From positions 1 through 32,764 of the forward strand of contig JBFHKO010000006.1 of the NCBI GenBank assembly GCA_041595355.1: DNA of 32,764 bases, written 5' to 3'. Position 1 is the stretch's first letter. The number at the start of each line of letters is the position of its first letter. Both the position numbers and the translations under genes were made by a program. The notes under the pieces were generated by a model. The model saw only the letters and a program-made list of their open reading frames with translations, was not told the origin of the DNA and searched no databases. Shown here piece by piece: positions 1-7,651 of the stretch. Origin of the DNA: JBFHKO01 sp041595355. Its GTDB lineage: Bacteria; Pseudomonadota; Gammaproteobacteria; Enterobacterales; Aeromonadaceae.

Positions 1-13
1 CGGGGAGGGGCGT

Positions 14-967
14 TTAGCCCAGGCTATCCAGGAAACGCTCGGCATCCAAAGCCGCCATGCAGCCGGTACCGGCCGAGGTGATGGCCTGACGGTAGATGTG
101 GTCGGCCACATCGCCGGCGGCAAAGACACCGGGGATGCTGGTCTGGGTGGCGAAGCCTTCGCTGCCGCCCTTGACCTTCAGGTAGCCATCCTTCATTTGC
201 AACTGGCCGTCGAAGATGCCGGTGTTGGGGCTGTGGCCGATGGCGATGAACACGCCCATGAGCTCCAGCTCTTCGGTGCTCTCGTCCAGGGTGCTGCGCA
301 GGCGCACCCCGGTGACGCCCATGTCGTCGCCCAGCACCTCGTCCAGGGTCCGATTCAGATGCAGTTTGATGATGCCCTGCTCCACCTTATCCTGCAGCCG
401 TTGCATGAGGATCTTCTCGGCACGGAAGCCCTCGCGGCGATGGATCAGGTGCACCTCGGAGGCGATGTTGGCCAGATAGAGGGCCTCCTCCACGGCGGTG
501 TTGCCGCCACCAACGACGGCGACTTTCTGCTTGCGGTAGAAGAAACCATCACAGGTGGCGCAGGCCGAAACCCCCTTGCCCATGAAGGCGGTCTCTGATT
601 CCAGCCCCAGATAGCGGGCGGACGCGCCGGTGGCGATGATCAGCGCATCGCAGCTGTATTCACCGCTGTCGCCCTTGAGGTAGAAGGGTTTCTGCTGCAG
701 GCGCACCTCGTGAATATGATCGAACAGTATCTCGGTGTTGAAGCGTTCGGCATGCTCCTTCATGCGGTCCATGAGCGCGGGGCCGGTCAACCCCTCGGCA
801 TCACCCGGCCAGTTTTCCACCTCGGTGGTGGTGGTCAATTGGCCGCCCTGCTGCATGCCGGTGACCAGCACCGGCTCCAGATTGGCGCGGGCGGCATAGA
901 CGGCAGCCGTGTAGCCGGCGGGTCCGGAACCCAGGATCAACAGCTTAGCGTGCTTGATTTGGCTCAT
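14..967 (-). CDS. trxB: Thioredoxin reductase (NADPH)
   Basis: Flavoenzyme that moves electrons from NADPH through FAD and a redox-active disulfide to cytosolic thioredoxin. The 317-residue product is close to the roughly 320 usual for the family. Visible in order are an N-terminal FAD-binding GSGPAG at residues 13-18, the redox CATC at 136-139 followed by DGFF, the NADPH-binding GGGNTA at 153-158, and a C-terminal FAD-contacting GDV segment. The start chosen is the ATG at 965-967, because family homology begins there (MSQIKHAKLLILGSGPAG) and a GAGGA-like ribosome site lies just upstream. The frame stays open further upstream, but that part is not homologous. It follows ald on the same strand after a 118-base gap that carries a promoter candidate, so it probably has its own transcript. 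In E. coli trxB lies next to lrp; here ald is between them. Confidence 0.96.
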   Translation of the reverse strand: MSQIKHAKLLILGSGPAGYTAAVYAARANLEPVLVTGMQQGGQLTTTTEVENWPGDAEGLTGPALMDRMKEHAERFNTEILFDHIHEVRLQQKPFYLKGDSGEYSCDALIIATGASARYLGLESETAFMGKGVSACATCDGFFYRKQKVAVVGGGNTAVEEALYLANIASEVHLIHRREGFRAEKILMQRLQDKVEQGIIKLHLNRTLDEVLGDDMGVTGVRLRSTLDESTEELELMGVFIAIGHSPNTGIFDGQLQMKDGYLKVKGGSEGFATQTSIPGVFAAGDVADHIYRQAITSAGTGCMAALDAERFLDSLG

Positions 968-996
968 GTTTATTATCCTCGATACAAAGTGGGCTG

Positions 997-1025
997 ATTG
1001 TAGGTAAATGGGCATGGAGGGTAAA
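997..1025 (-). promoter_or_regulatory. Candidate sigma70 promoter for trxB
   Basis: Read on the minus strand, TTTACC (1020-1025) and TACAAT (997-1002) are separated by exactly 17 bases. They match the -35 and -10 consensus at 4/6 and 5/6 positions. Transcription would start about 20-25 bases before the trxB ATG. This is pattern recognition only. Confidence 0.45.
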
Positions 1026-1036
1026 GCGTTCCAAAG

Positions 1037-1051
1037 CGATTGCTGCAATCG
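1037..1051. other. 15-base perfect palindrome between ald and trxB
   Basis: CGATTGCTGCAATCG pairs seven bases on each side of one central base. On the minus strand it is followed only by GCTTTGG, so it is a poor intrinsic terminator for ald. It lies just upstream of the trxB -35 candidate, so it could also be a protein site. Its function is unknown. Confidence 0.35.
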
Positions 1052-1085
1052 GAAAAATGCAAGGCGGCGCTGTGTGACGGCCGGT

Positions 1086-2198
1086 TTACAGCAGCAGATC
1101 CGGATCGCAATAGGGGAGCTGATGGGCCCTGGCCACCTGGGCACAGGTGAGTTGCCCCTGACAGACATTGAGGCCCTGTTTGAGATGCGGGTCCCGGCGC
1201 ATGGCCTGGCGGTAGCCCAACTCGGCCAGCATGATGATGAAGGGCAGGGTGGCGTTGTTGAGGGCCAGGGTCGAGGTGTGTGCCACTGCGCCGGGCATGT
1301 TGGCCACACAGTAGTGCACCACCTCATGCATCAGGAAGGTGGGGTGGCTATGGGTGGTCGGGCGCGAGGTGGCGATGCAGCCTCCCTGATCGATGGCGAC
1401 GTCGACGATGGCGGCGCCGGGGCGCATGCGCCGGATCAGCGGCTCACTCACCAGCCTGGGGGCCGCCGCCCCGGGGATCAGGACGCAGCCAATGAGCAGA
1501 TCGGCCTGCGGGACCTGCTGCTCGATGCTGTCGGTGGTGGAGTAGAGCAGGCGCACCCGGCCCTGGAATTCACTGTCCAGCCGCCGCAGATTGGCCAGGT
1601 TGTTATCCAGCAGGGTGATGTCGGCGCGGCACCCCAGCGCCAGGCGTGCGGCATTGGAGCCCACCACGCCGCCGCCCAGGATCAGCACCCGGGCCGGCGC
1701 CACACCGGGCACCCCGCTCAGCAGGATGCCGGCTCCGCCCTGGCGCTTCTCCAGGGCCATGGCCCCCGCCTGGATGGCCATGCGCCCCGCCACCTCGGAC
1801 ATGGGGGCCAGCAGAGGCAGGCCGCCCTTGCTGTCGGTTACCGTTTCATAGGCGATGCAGACGGCCCGGCTTTGCATCAACGCCTCGGTCTGCGCGCGAT
1901 CCGGCGCCAGATGCAGGTAGGTGAACAGCATCTGCTCCGGGCGCAGGCGGGCACATTCAACCGGCTGGGGCTCCTTGACCTTGACGATGAGATCGGCGCG
2001 GGCGAACAGTGAGGCGGCATCCGGGCACAGCAGGGCACCGGCGGCCCGATACTGGGCATCGGTGAAGCCACTGGCGCAGCCGGCCCCGCACTCCAGCAGG
2101 ACGCTATGGCCTCGCGCCGTCAGTTCGCGTACACTGCCGGGCGTCATGCCTACGCGAAATTCCTGGGTTTTTATCTCTTTTGGCACTCCGATGATCAT
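1086..2198 (-). CDS. ald: Alanine dehydrogenase
   Basis: Catalyses the reversible NAD-dependent oxidative deamination of L-alanine to pyruvate and ammonium in the cytosol. The 370-residue length is typical. It begins with the family signature MIIGVPKEIK. Residues matching the active site described for bacterial alanine dehydrogenases are Lys75 in KVKEPQ, His96 in YLHLAP, and Asp270 in DVAIDQGG. The Rossmann NAD site is GGGVVG at 175-180, with Asp198 at the end of the second strand. The ATG at 2196-2198 is chosen because homology starts there; an in-frame upstream ATG at 2267 would add 23 non-homologous residues. It is divergent from lrp with 152 bases between. Lrp-family proteins control ald genes in several bacteria, so control by its neighbour is plausible but not shown. 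ald is not at this position in E. coli. Confidence 0.95.
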   Translation of the reverse strand: MIIGVPKEIKTQEFRVGMTPGSVRELTARGHSVLLECGAGCASGFTDAQYRAAGALLCPDAASLFARADLIVKVKEPQPVECARLRPEQMLFTYLHLAPDRAQTEALMQSRAVCIAYETVTDSKGGLPLLAPMSEVAGRMAIQAGAMALEKRQGGAGILLSGVPGVAPARVLILGGGVVGSNAARLALGCRADITLLDNNLANLRRLDSEFQGRVRLLYSTTDSIEQQVPQADLLIGCVLIPGAAAPRLVSEPLIRRMRPGAAIVDVAIDQGGCIATSRPTTHSHPTFLMHEVVHYCVANMPGAVAHTSTLALNNATLPFIIMLAELGYRQAMRRDPHLKQGLNVCQGQLTCAQVARAHQLPYCDPDLLL

Positions 2199-2276
2199 GC
2201 TCTGTTTCCCGCGTTCAGGTCGATGGCGGCTCGGCTGCGCGCCAGGCGCGGATGCCGGTTTAAGCATGGTTGCTTA

Positions 2277-2305
2277 TTGACAGATTTTAGCTCCGAATTT
2301 ATAAG
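2277..2305 (+). promoter_or_regulatory. Strong sigma70 promoter for lrp
   Basis: A perfect -35 TTGACA (2277-2282), a 17-base spacer and TATAAG (2300-2305, 5/6 of the -10 consensus) point toward lrp. The predicted start near 2312 gives a leader of about 40 bases. It is the best promoter match seen in the window. It lies in the 152 bases shared with ald, so a protein bound here could affect both genes. Confidence 0.7.
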
Positions 2306-2350
2306 ATAACTGGGTATTGTCTCTAAAAGTCAGTCAAAGGATGGAATATC

Positions 2351-2842
2351 ATGCTGGAAGAGCAGAGCAGATTGCGGGATCTCGACAGGATAGATCGCAA
2401 CATTCTGAATGAGCTGCAAAAGGATGGCCGCATCTCGAATGTTGAGCTGTCAAAACGGGTCGGCCTCAGCCCGACGCCCTGTCTGGAGCGGGTCCGGCGG
2501 CTGGAGCGTCAGGGGTTCATCGAAGGCTATACCGCCATCCTGAATCCGCACCTGCTGGATGCTTCCCTGCTGGTGTTTGTCGAGATCACCCTCAACCGCG
2601 GCACACCCGACGTGTTTGAGCAGTTCAATCAGGCGGTGCAGACACTGGAGGAGATACAGGAGTGCCATCTGGTATCCGGTGATTTCGACTATCTGCTCAA
2701 GACTCGCGTTTCCGACATGTCGGCCTACCGCCGCCTGCTGGGGGAAACCCTGCTGCGTCTGCCCGGTGTCAATGACACCCGGACCTATGTGGTCATGGAA
2801 GAGGTCAAGCAGAGCAGCCGTCTGGTGATTAACAACCGATGA
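2351..2842 (+). CDS. lrp: Leucine-responsive regulatory protein Lrp
   Basis: Global transcription regulator that senses leucine and alanine and controls amino-acid and nitrogen metabolism. At 163 residues it is one shorter than E. coli Lrp. From memory it is nearly identical from DLDRIDRNILNEL through the C terminus, so this is Lrp itself and not just an AsnC-family member. An N-terminal helix-turn-helix spans roughly residues 26-53 (from GRISNVELSKRVGLSPTP onward). It is followed by the ligand-sensing RAM domain, which contains ECHLVSGDFDYLLK. AAAGGA just before 2342 serves as ribosome site for the ATG at 2351. It lies upstream of ftsK, as in E. coli, and is divergent from ald. Confidence 0.96.
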   Translation: MLEEQSRLRDLDRIDRNILNELQKDGRISNVELSKRVGLSPTPCLERVRRLERQGFIEGYTAILNPHLLDASLLVFVEITLNRGTPDVFEQFNQAVQTLEEIQECHLVSGDFDYLLKTRVSDMSAYRRLLGETLLRLPGVNDTRTYVVMEEVKQSSRLVINNR

Positions 2843-2877
2843 CGCTATGCTGCGCCGGCTGGCCGTGCAGGTCTCGT

Positions 2878-2908
2878 TTGTACTCCGGCAGGTGCGTGGG
2901 GCTATAAT
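2878..2908 (+). promoter_or_regulatory. Candidate promoter for ftsK
   Basis: A perfect -10 TATAAT (2903-2908) lies 19 bases after TTGTAC (2878-2883). The long spacer weakens the -35 match, but the -10 is exact and sits about 83 bases before the ftsK start, inside the lrp-ftsK gap. No LexA box (CTG-N10-CAG) of the kind known at E. coli ftsK was seen. Confidence 0.5.
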
Positions 2909-2923
2909 GCCGCGCGCCCGGGA

Positions 2924-2944
2924 TCGCCGCCGTCACGGCGGCGA
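2924..2944 (+). other. GC-rich stem-loop in the ftsK leader
   Basis: A nine-base perfect stem (TCGCCGCCG with CGGCGGCGA) closes a TCA loop. No T run follows, so it is not a standard intrinsic terminator for lrp. If transcription starts at the TATAAT just upstream, the hairpin would be near the 5' end of the ftsK mRNA. Confidence 0.4.
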
Positions 2945-2990
2945 GGGCCACCCTGTGTTCAATCATGCTTTCCACTGAAGGAGTCGAGGT

Positions 2991-5549
2991 TTGACTGCCA
3001 GGAAGTTCACTCCTATTTCGGGTTTTCAGCGCCTGTTCGAGACCGGCCTCATTGTCCTGAGTCTGGCTTCGCTGTTTCTGATGCTGGCCCTGTTGACCTA
3101 CCATCCCTCGGATCCGGGATGGTCGCAGACGGCCTGGGGCGGCAAGGTGCACAATGCCGCCGGCAGTGCTGGCGCCTGGCTGGCCGATCTCACCTTCTTC
3201 GTGTTTGGCGTCTTTGCCTATCTGCTCCCCCTGTTGCTGCTCTATCTGGGCTGGGGCATCTTCTGGCGCCCCTATCGGCTGCTGGAGGTGGATTATTTCG
3301 CCCTGGGGCTGCGCATCATCGGTTTCCTGATCCTGTACATGGGCCTCTCCGGGCTCGGCAGCATGAATTTTACCGATATCTACAATTTTTCCTCCGGCGG
3401 CCTGATCGGCGACATGATCTTCAGCCAGCTGATGCCCCTGTTCGGCAATCTGGGGACCACGCTGGTGCTGCTGTGTGCCATCGCCACCGGCACCACGCTG
3501 TTTACCGGCTGGTCCTGGCTGATGGTCGTCGAGAATCTGGGGGCCGCGGTCACCGGCACCCTGCACCTTATCTTGCATTTTCCCTCGGTAGTGGGGGGCT
3601 GGATGGCGCGCAAGGCCGGTTATGAACGGGTGGCACTGGCCAGCGATGCCGATCTTGATGACGAGGATGATGACGACGAGCCCAGCCTGGGTCGTCCACT
3701 CGCCGGCAGCAAGCTCGGCGAGCCGGCCCGCGCTCCGCGCTTTGCCGCTCCCAAGCCCCGTCCGGCAGCGCCGGTGCGCCAGGCCGATGCAGATGAGGAC
3801 GATGAGTACCTGGATGAGCGGGAACCGACCCTGACGCTGCCCGGCTCGCCGCCACCCCGGATGGCGCCCCCCCAAACGCGCAGCGAGCCATTGCTCGCCG
3901 GTGGTTTGAGCGCTCTGGACGACGATGAGTTGCAAGATATGGATTTGCCCTGGCTGGTGGATGAGGATGACGAGGCCGTGTCCGGACTCGCTCCTGCACC
4001 ATTGGCGGAGCAGACCCGGCTGCCGCAGCCCAGGCCGCCACGCGCCCAGGTGATGGGAAGCCTGCCCTCGGTGTCGCTGCTGGATACCCCGCCGGTAAAG
4101 ACCCAGATGATGAGTCCCGAAGAGCTGGATCGTATCGCCCGTCTGGTCGAGGCCAAGCTGGCCGATTACAACGTGCAGGCCAAGGTAGTGGGGGTTTATC
4201 CAGGTCCGGTCATTACCCGTTTCGAGCTGGACCTGGCGCCTGGCATGAAGGCCAGCAAGATCACCAGTTTGTCCCGGGATCTGGCCCGCTCCCTGTCCGC
4301 GGTCAGCGTGCGGGTCGTGGAAGTGATCCCCGGCAAGCCCTATGTTGGCATCGAGCTGCCCAATCGCCATCGCCAGACGGTGTACCTCAGGGAAGTGCTC
4401 GATTCCGAAAAGTTCCGCAATGCCGAGAGCCCGTTGACCGTGGTGCTGGGGCAGGATATCTCTGGCGAGCCGGTGGTGGTGAATCTGGCCAAGATGCCCC
4501 ATCTGCTGGTGGCGGGGACCACGGGTTCAGGCAAGTCGGTGGGGGTCAACGTCATGATCCTCTCCATGCTCTACAAGGCGACGCCGGAGCAGGTGCGCCT
4601 GATCATGATCGATCCCAAGATGCTGGAGCTGTCGGTCTATGAGGGCATTCCCCACCTGCTGACCGAGGTGGTCACCGACATGAAGGATGCGGCCAATGCC
4701 CTGCGCTGGTGTGTCGGTGAGATGGAGCGTCGTTACAAGCTGATGTCGGCCATGGGGGTGCGTAATCTCAAGGGCTACAATGCCAAGGTAGGTGGCGCCA
4801 TTGCCTCGGGCAATGCCATCAAGGACCCATTCTGGAAACCGGGCGACTCCTTCGATGAGGAGGCGCCGGATCTGGAAACCCTGCCCAGCATAGTGGTGGT
4901 CATCGACGAGTTTGCCGACATGATGATGATCGTCGGCAAAAAAGTGGAGGAGCTTATCGCCCGCCTGGCCCAGAAGGCCCGGGCCGCCGGTATTCACCTG
5001 ATCTTGGCTACCCAGCGCCCCTCGGTGGATGTCATCACCGGCCTCATCAAGGCCAATATCCCGACCCGGGTCTCGTTCCAGGTCTCCTCCAAGATTGATT
5101 CGCGCACCATCCTCGATCAGCAGGGGGCCGAATCGCTGCTGGGCATGGGGGACATGCTCTACCTGCCAGCCGGTGACAACTCGCCGACCCGGGTACATGG
5201 CGCCTTTGTCGACGATCACGAGGTGCACAGTGTGGTGGTCGACTGGAAACAGCGCGGCGAGCCCAACTACATCGACGAGATCTTGAATGGCGAGGTGACG
5301 GCCGACAATCTGTTGCCCGGCGAGCAGGCCGACCTGGGCGACGAGGAGCTGGATGCGCTGTTCGATGAGGCGGTGGCCTTCGTGGTGGATTCACGTCGCG
5401 GCTCCACGTCGAGCGTGCAACGGCGCTTCAAGATAGGGTATAACCGTGCTGCCCGTCTGGTGGAACAGATGGAGATGCAGGGGATCGTCAGCCCGCCAGG
5501 CAGCAATGGCCAGCGGGAAGTCTTGGCGCCCGCGCCGACGCGGGATTGA
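2991..5549 (+). CDS. ftsK: DNA translocase FtsK
   Basis: Septum-anchored ATPase that pumps chromosomal DNA during division and activates XerCD at dif. The N-terminal domain (about residues 15-195) holds several hydrophobic membrane segments. A linker from about 215 to 370 is rich in Asp/Glu clusters and proline. The motor has Walker A GTTGSGKS at 509-516 and Walker B VVVIDEF with Asp639-Glu640. The C-terminal winged-helix gamma domain (about 785-850) reads KOPS sequences. The 852-residue length is much shorter than E. coli FtsK (about 1330); the difference lies in the linker. The start is TTG at 2991, seven bases after AAGGAG at 2978-2983, and the protein reads naturally from there. lolA begins 14 bases after the stop, suggesting co-transcription. 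Confidence 0.96.
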   Translation: MTARKFTPISGFQRLFETGLIVLSLASLFLMLALLTYHPSDPGWSQTAWGGKVHNAAGSAGAWLADLTFFVFGVFAYLLPLLLLYLGWGIFWRPYRLLEVDYFALGLRIIGFLILYMGLSGLGSMNFTDIYNFSSGGLIGDMIFSQLMPLFGNLGTTLVLLCAIATGTTLFTGWSWLMVVENLGAAVTGTLHLILHFPSVVGGWMARKAGYERVALASDADLDDEDDDDEPSLGRPLAGSKLGEPARAPRFAAPKPRPAAPVRQADADEDDEYLDEREPTLTLPGSPPPRMAPPQTRSEPLLAGGLSALDDDELQDMDLPWLVDEDDEAVSGLAPAPLAEQTRLPQPRPPRAQVMGSLPSVSLLDTPPVKTQMMSPEELDRIARLVEAKLADYNVQAKVVGVYPGPVITRFELDLAPGMKASKITSLSRDLARSLSAVSVRVVEVIPGKPYVGIELPNRHRQTVYLREVLDSEKFRNAESPLTVVLGQDISGEPVVVNLAKMPHLLVAGTTGSGKSVGVNVMILSMLYKATPEQVRLIMIDPKMLELSVYEGIPHLLTEVVTDMKDAANALRWCVGEMERRYKLMSAMGVRNLKGYNAKVGGAIASGNAIKDPFWKPGDSFDEEAPDLETLPSIVVVIDEFADMMMIVGKKVEELIARLAQKARAAGIHLILATQRPSVDVITGLIKANIPTRVSFQVSSKIDSRTILDQQGAESLLGMGDMLYLPAGDNSPTRVHGAFVDDHEVHSVVVDWKQRGEPNYIDEILNGEVTADNLLPGEQADLGDEELDALFDEAVAFVVDSRRGSTSSVQRRFKIGYNRAARLVEQMEMQGIVSPPGSNGQREVLAPAPTRD

Positions 5550-5563
5550 GAGGAATCGAATTG

Positions 5564-6175
5564 ATGAAGTCCATGATGAAGTGGTGCCTGGGTGGTTTGC
5601 TGCTGGTCAGTATGGGGGCCTGGGCCGATGATGCGGCCCTGCTCAAGCGCAAGCTCTCCACTCTCAAGGCGTTCAGCGCCCAATTCACGCAGAACGTCTA
5701 CGATATCGAGGGCAAGAAACTGCAGCAGGCCAGCGGTCTGTTGTCGCTGTCGCGGCCGGATCGTTTCCGCTGGGAGACCCGCCAGCCGGATGAGAGCCTG
5801 ATCCTGTCGGATGGCAAATCGGTGTGGATGTATGATCCCTTCGTCGAGCAGGTCACGGTGCTCAAATTGTCGGATGCGGTGATCAATACCCCCTTCCTGC
5901 TGATCTCCAGCACCGATGAGAGCCTGTGGCGCAATTACGAGGTGCTGCGCGAAGCGAACACCTTCACCGTTACCAGCCGCAACAGGAACGAGCGCATCGA
6001 GTCCCTGCGCCTGGTGTTCGATAACAAGAACCGCATCAGCCGGTTCGAGGTGAACGAAGCCCAGGGGCAGCGCAGCGAATTTCAACTCAGCCAATTCAAC
6101 CTCCGGCCGGCCCTGAAGCCCGATACCTTCGTCTTCAAGGTACCCAAGGGGGTCGTGGTCGACGACCAGCGCTGA
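5564..6175 (+). CDS. lolA: Outer-membrane lipoprotein carrier LolA
   Basis: Periplasmic chaperone that takes lipoproteins released by LolCDE and hands them to LolB at the outer membrane. The product is 203 residues, the same as E. coli. A signal peptide is plain: MKSMMK, a hydrophobic core, then likely cleavage after GAWA (before DDAA). The mature part has the family's FTQ near the start, the RPDRFRWE segment and DPFVEQVT. The ATG at 5564 is preferred because GAGAGGAA lies eight bases upstream and the signal peptide starts properly; an in-frame TTG at 5546 overlaps the ftsK stop. The last base of its stop overlaps the rarA start, so the two are probably translationally coupled. Confidence 0.95.
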   Translation: MKSMMKWCLGGLLLVSMGAWADDAALLKRKLSTLKAFSAQFTQNVYDIEGKKLQQASGLLSLSRPDRFRWETRQPDESLILSDGKSVWMYDPFVEQVTVLKLSDAVINTPFLLISSTDESLWRNYEVLREANTFTVTSRNRNERIESLRLVFDNKNRISRFEVNEAQGQRSEFQLSQFNLRPALKPDTFVFKVPKGVVVDDQR

Positions 6176-7518
6176 TGGCCACCCTGCCTCTCGAGTTTGC
6201 CGAGGATTTTCGCCCGCTGGCCGCCCGCATGCGGCCCCAGAGCCTGGAGCAGTTCATCGGCCAGGCTCACCTGCTGGGGGCGGGCAAGCCCCTGCGGCGG
6301 GCCATGGAGGCGGGGCATGCCCACTCCATGATCCTCTGGGGCCCGCCGGGCACCGGCAAGACCACCCTGGCGGAGCTTATCGCCAGCTACTGTCAGGCCG
6401 AGGTGGAACGGGTCTCGGCGGTCACCTCCGGGGTCAAGGAGATCCGGGCCGCCATCGACAAGGCCAAGGAGAACGGCTACCGTGGCCGGCGCACCCTGCT
6501 GTTCGTCGATGAGGTGCATCGCTTCAACAAGAGCCAGCAGGACGCCTTTCTGCCCTTCATCGAGGATGGCACCATCATCTTCGTCGGCGCCACCACCGAA
6601 AATCCCTCCTTTGAGCTTAACAATGCCCTCTTGTCCCGGGCACGGGTGTATCTACTCACGCGGCTGGATGACGCCGATGTCGAGGCCATCATCCGGCAGG
6701 CCCTGACCGATCCCCGGGGCCTGGCCCAGGAGCCGCTGACCTTTGCGCCGGGGGTTCTGTCAGCCCTGGTGCAGCTGGTGGATGGCGATGGCCGCAAGGC
6801 GCTCAACTATCTGGAGCTGCTGGCCGACATGAGCGAGCTGGTGGATGGTGCCAAGCTCATCAGCCGGGAGTTGCTGGCGGCGGTCAGCGGTGAACGGCTG
6901 GCGCGCTTCGACAATCAGGGGGATGTCTACTACGACCTCATCAGCGCCTTTCACAAGTCCATCCGCGGCTCGGATCCCCAGGCCGGCCTCTACTGGTATG
7001 CGCGCATGGTGGCGGCGGGGGGGGACCCGCTCTATGTGGCCCGCCGGCTGCTGGCCATCGCCTCGGAGGATATCGGCAATGCCGATCCCAATGCCATGCG
7101 GGTGGCCCTGGCGGCCTGGGATTGTTTCGAGCGGGTCGGCCCGGCAGAAGGGGAGCGCGCCATTGCCCAGGCGGTGGTCTATCTGGCCTGCGCACCGAAG
7201 AGCAATGCCGTCTATACCGCCTGGAAGGCGGCCCTCAAGGATGCCCGCGAGCTGCGCGACTACGAGGTGCCGCCCCACCTGCGCAATGCGCCGACCCGGC
7301 TGATGAGCGAGCTTGGCTACGGTGCCGGCTACCGCTATGCCCACGACGAACCGGGCGCCTATGCCGCCGGCGAGTGCTATTTCCCCCCCGAGCTGGCCGG
7401 ACGCACTTACGACCGGCCGAGCGATCGGGGCAGCGAAAAACAGATTGGACAGAAGCTCGACTACCTGGCCGGCCTTGACCAGCTCAGCCAGCAGCGGCGC
7501 GACACTACGGGAAAATGA
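6175..7518 (+). CDS. rarA: Replication-associated recombination protein RarA (MgsA)
   Basis: AAA+ clamp-loader-like ATPase acting at stalled replication forks. The 447-residue length equals E. coli RarA. The N-terminal ATPase has Walker A GPPGTGKT at 56-63, Walker B LLFVDEVH at 108-115, sensor-1 GATTEN at 138-143 and an arginine-finger SRAR at 154-157. It is followed by the tetramerisation and MgsA C-terminal domains, where AIASEDIGNADP is a recognisable family stretch. The ATG overlaps the lolA TGA by one base and no clear ribosome site is visible, which fits translational coupling. The lolA-rarA-serS order is that of E. coli. serS follows after 133 bases. Confidence 0.96.
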   Translation: MATLPLEFAEDFRPLAARMRPQSLEQFIGQAHLLGAGKPLRRAMEAGHAHSMILWGPPGTGKTTLAELIASYCQAEVERVSAVTSGVKEIRAAIDKAKENGYRGRRTLLFVDEVHRFNKSQQDAFLPFIEDGTIIFVGATTENPSFELNNALLSRARVYLLTRLDDADVEAIIRQALTDPRGLAQEPLTFAPGVLSALVQLVDGDGRKALNYLELLADMSELVDGAKLISRELLAAVSGERLARFDNQGDVYYDLISAFHKSIRGSDPQAGLYWYARMVAAGGDPLYVARRLLAIASEDIGNADPNAMRVALAAWDCFERVGPAEGERAIAQAVVYLACAPKSNAVYTAWKAALKDARELRDYEVPPHLRNAPTRLMSELGYGAGYRYAHDEPGAYAAGECYFPPELAGRTYDRPSDRGSEKQIGQKLDYLAGLDQLSQQRRDTTGK

Positions 7519-7651
7519 GCCGGGGCCGTTACAAGCGGCACCCCCCTTTGCTAGACTGTACGACCATTCAAAACCGGCATTTGCCAGTCCGGCCCCGCCG
7601 TGACCAGCCCGGTCTCCCATTCATACGGACAAGAATAGAAGCAGGCCCAAC

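Noticed and set aside
2829..4502. 557-codon open frame on the minus strand opposite ftsK
   Set aside because: It lies antisense to a well-identified gene, has the His/Gln/Gly-rich composition typical of reverse frames in GC-rich DNA, and resembles no known protein.
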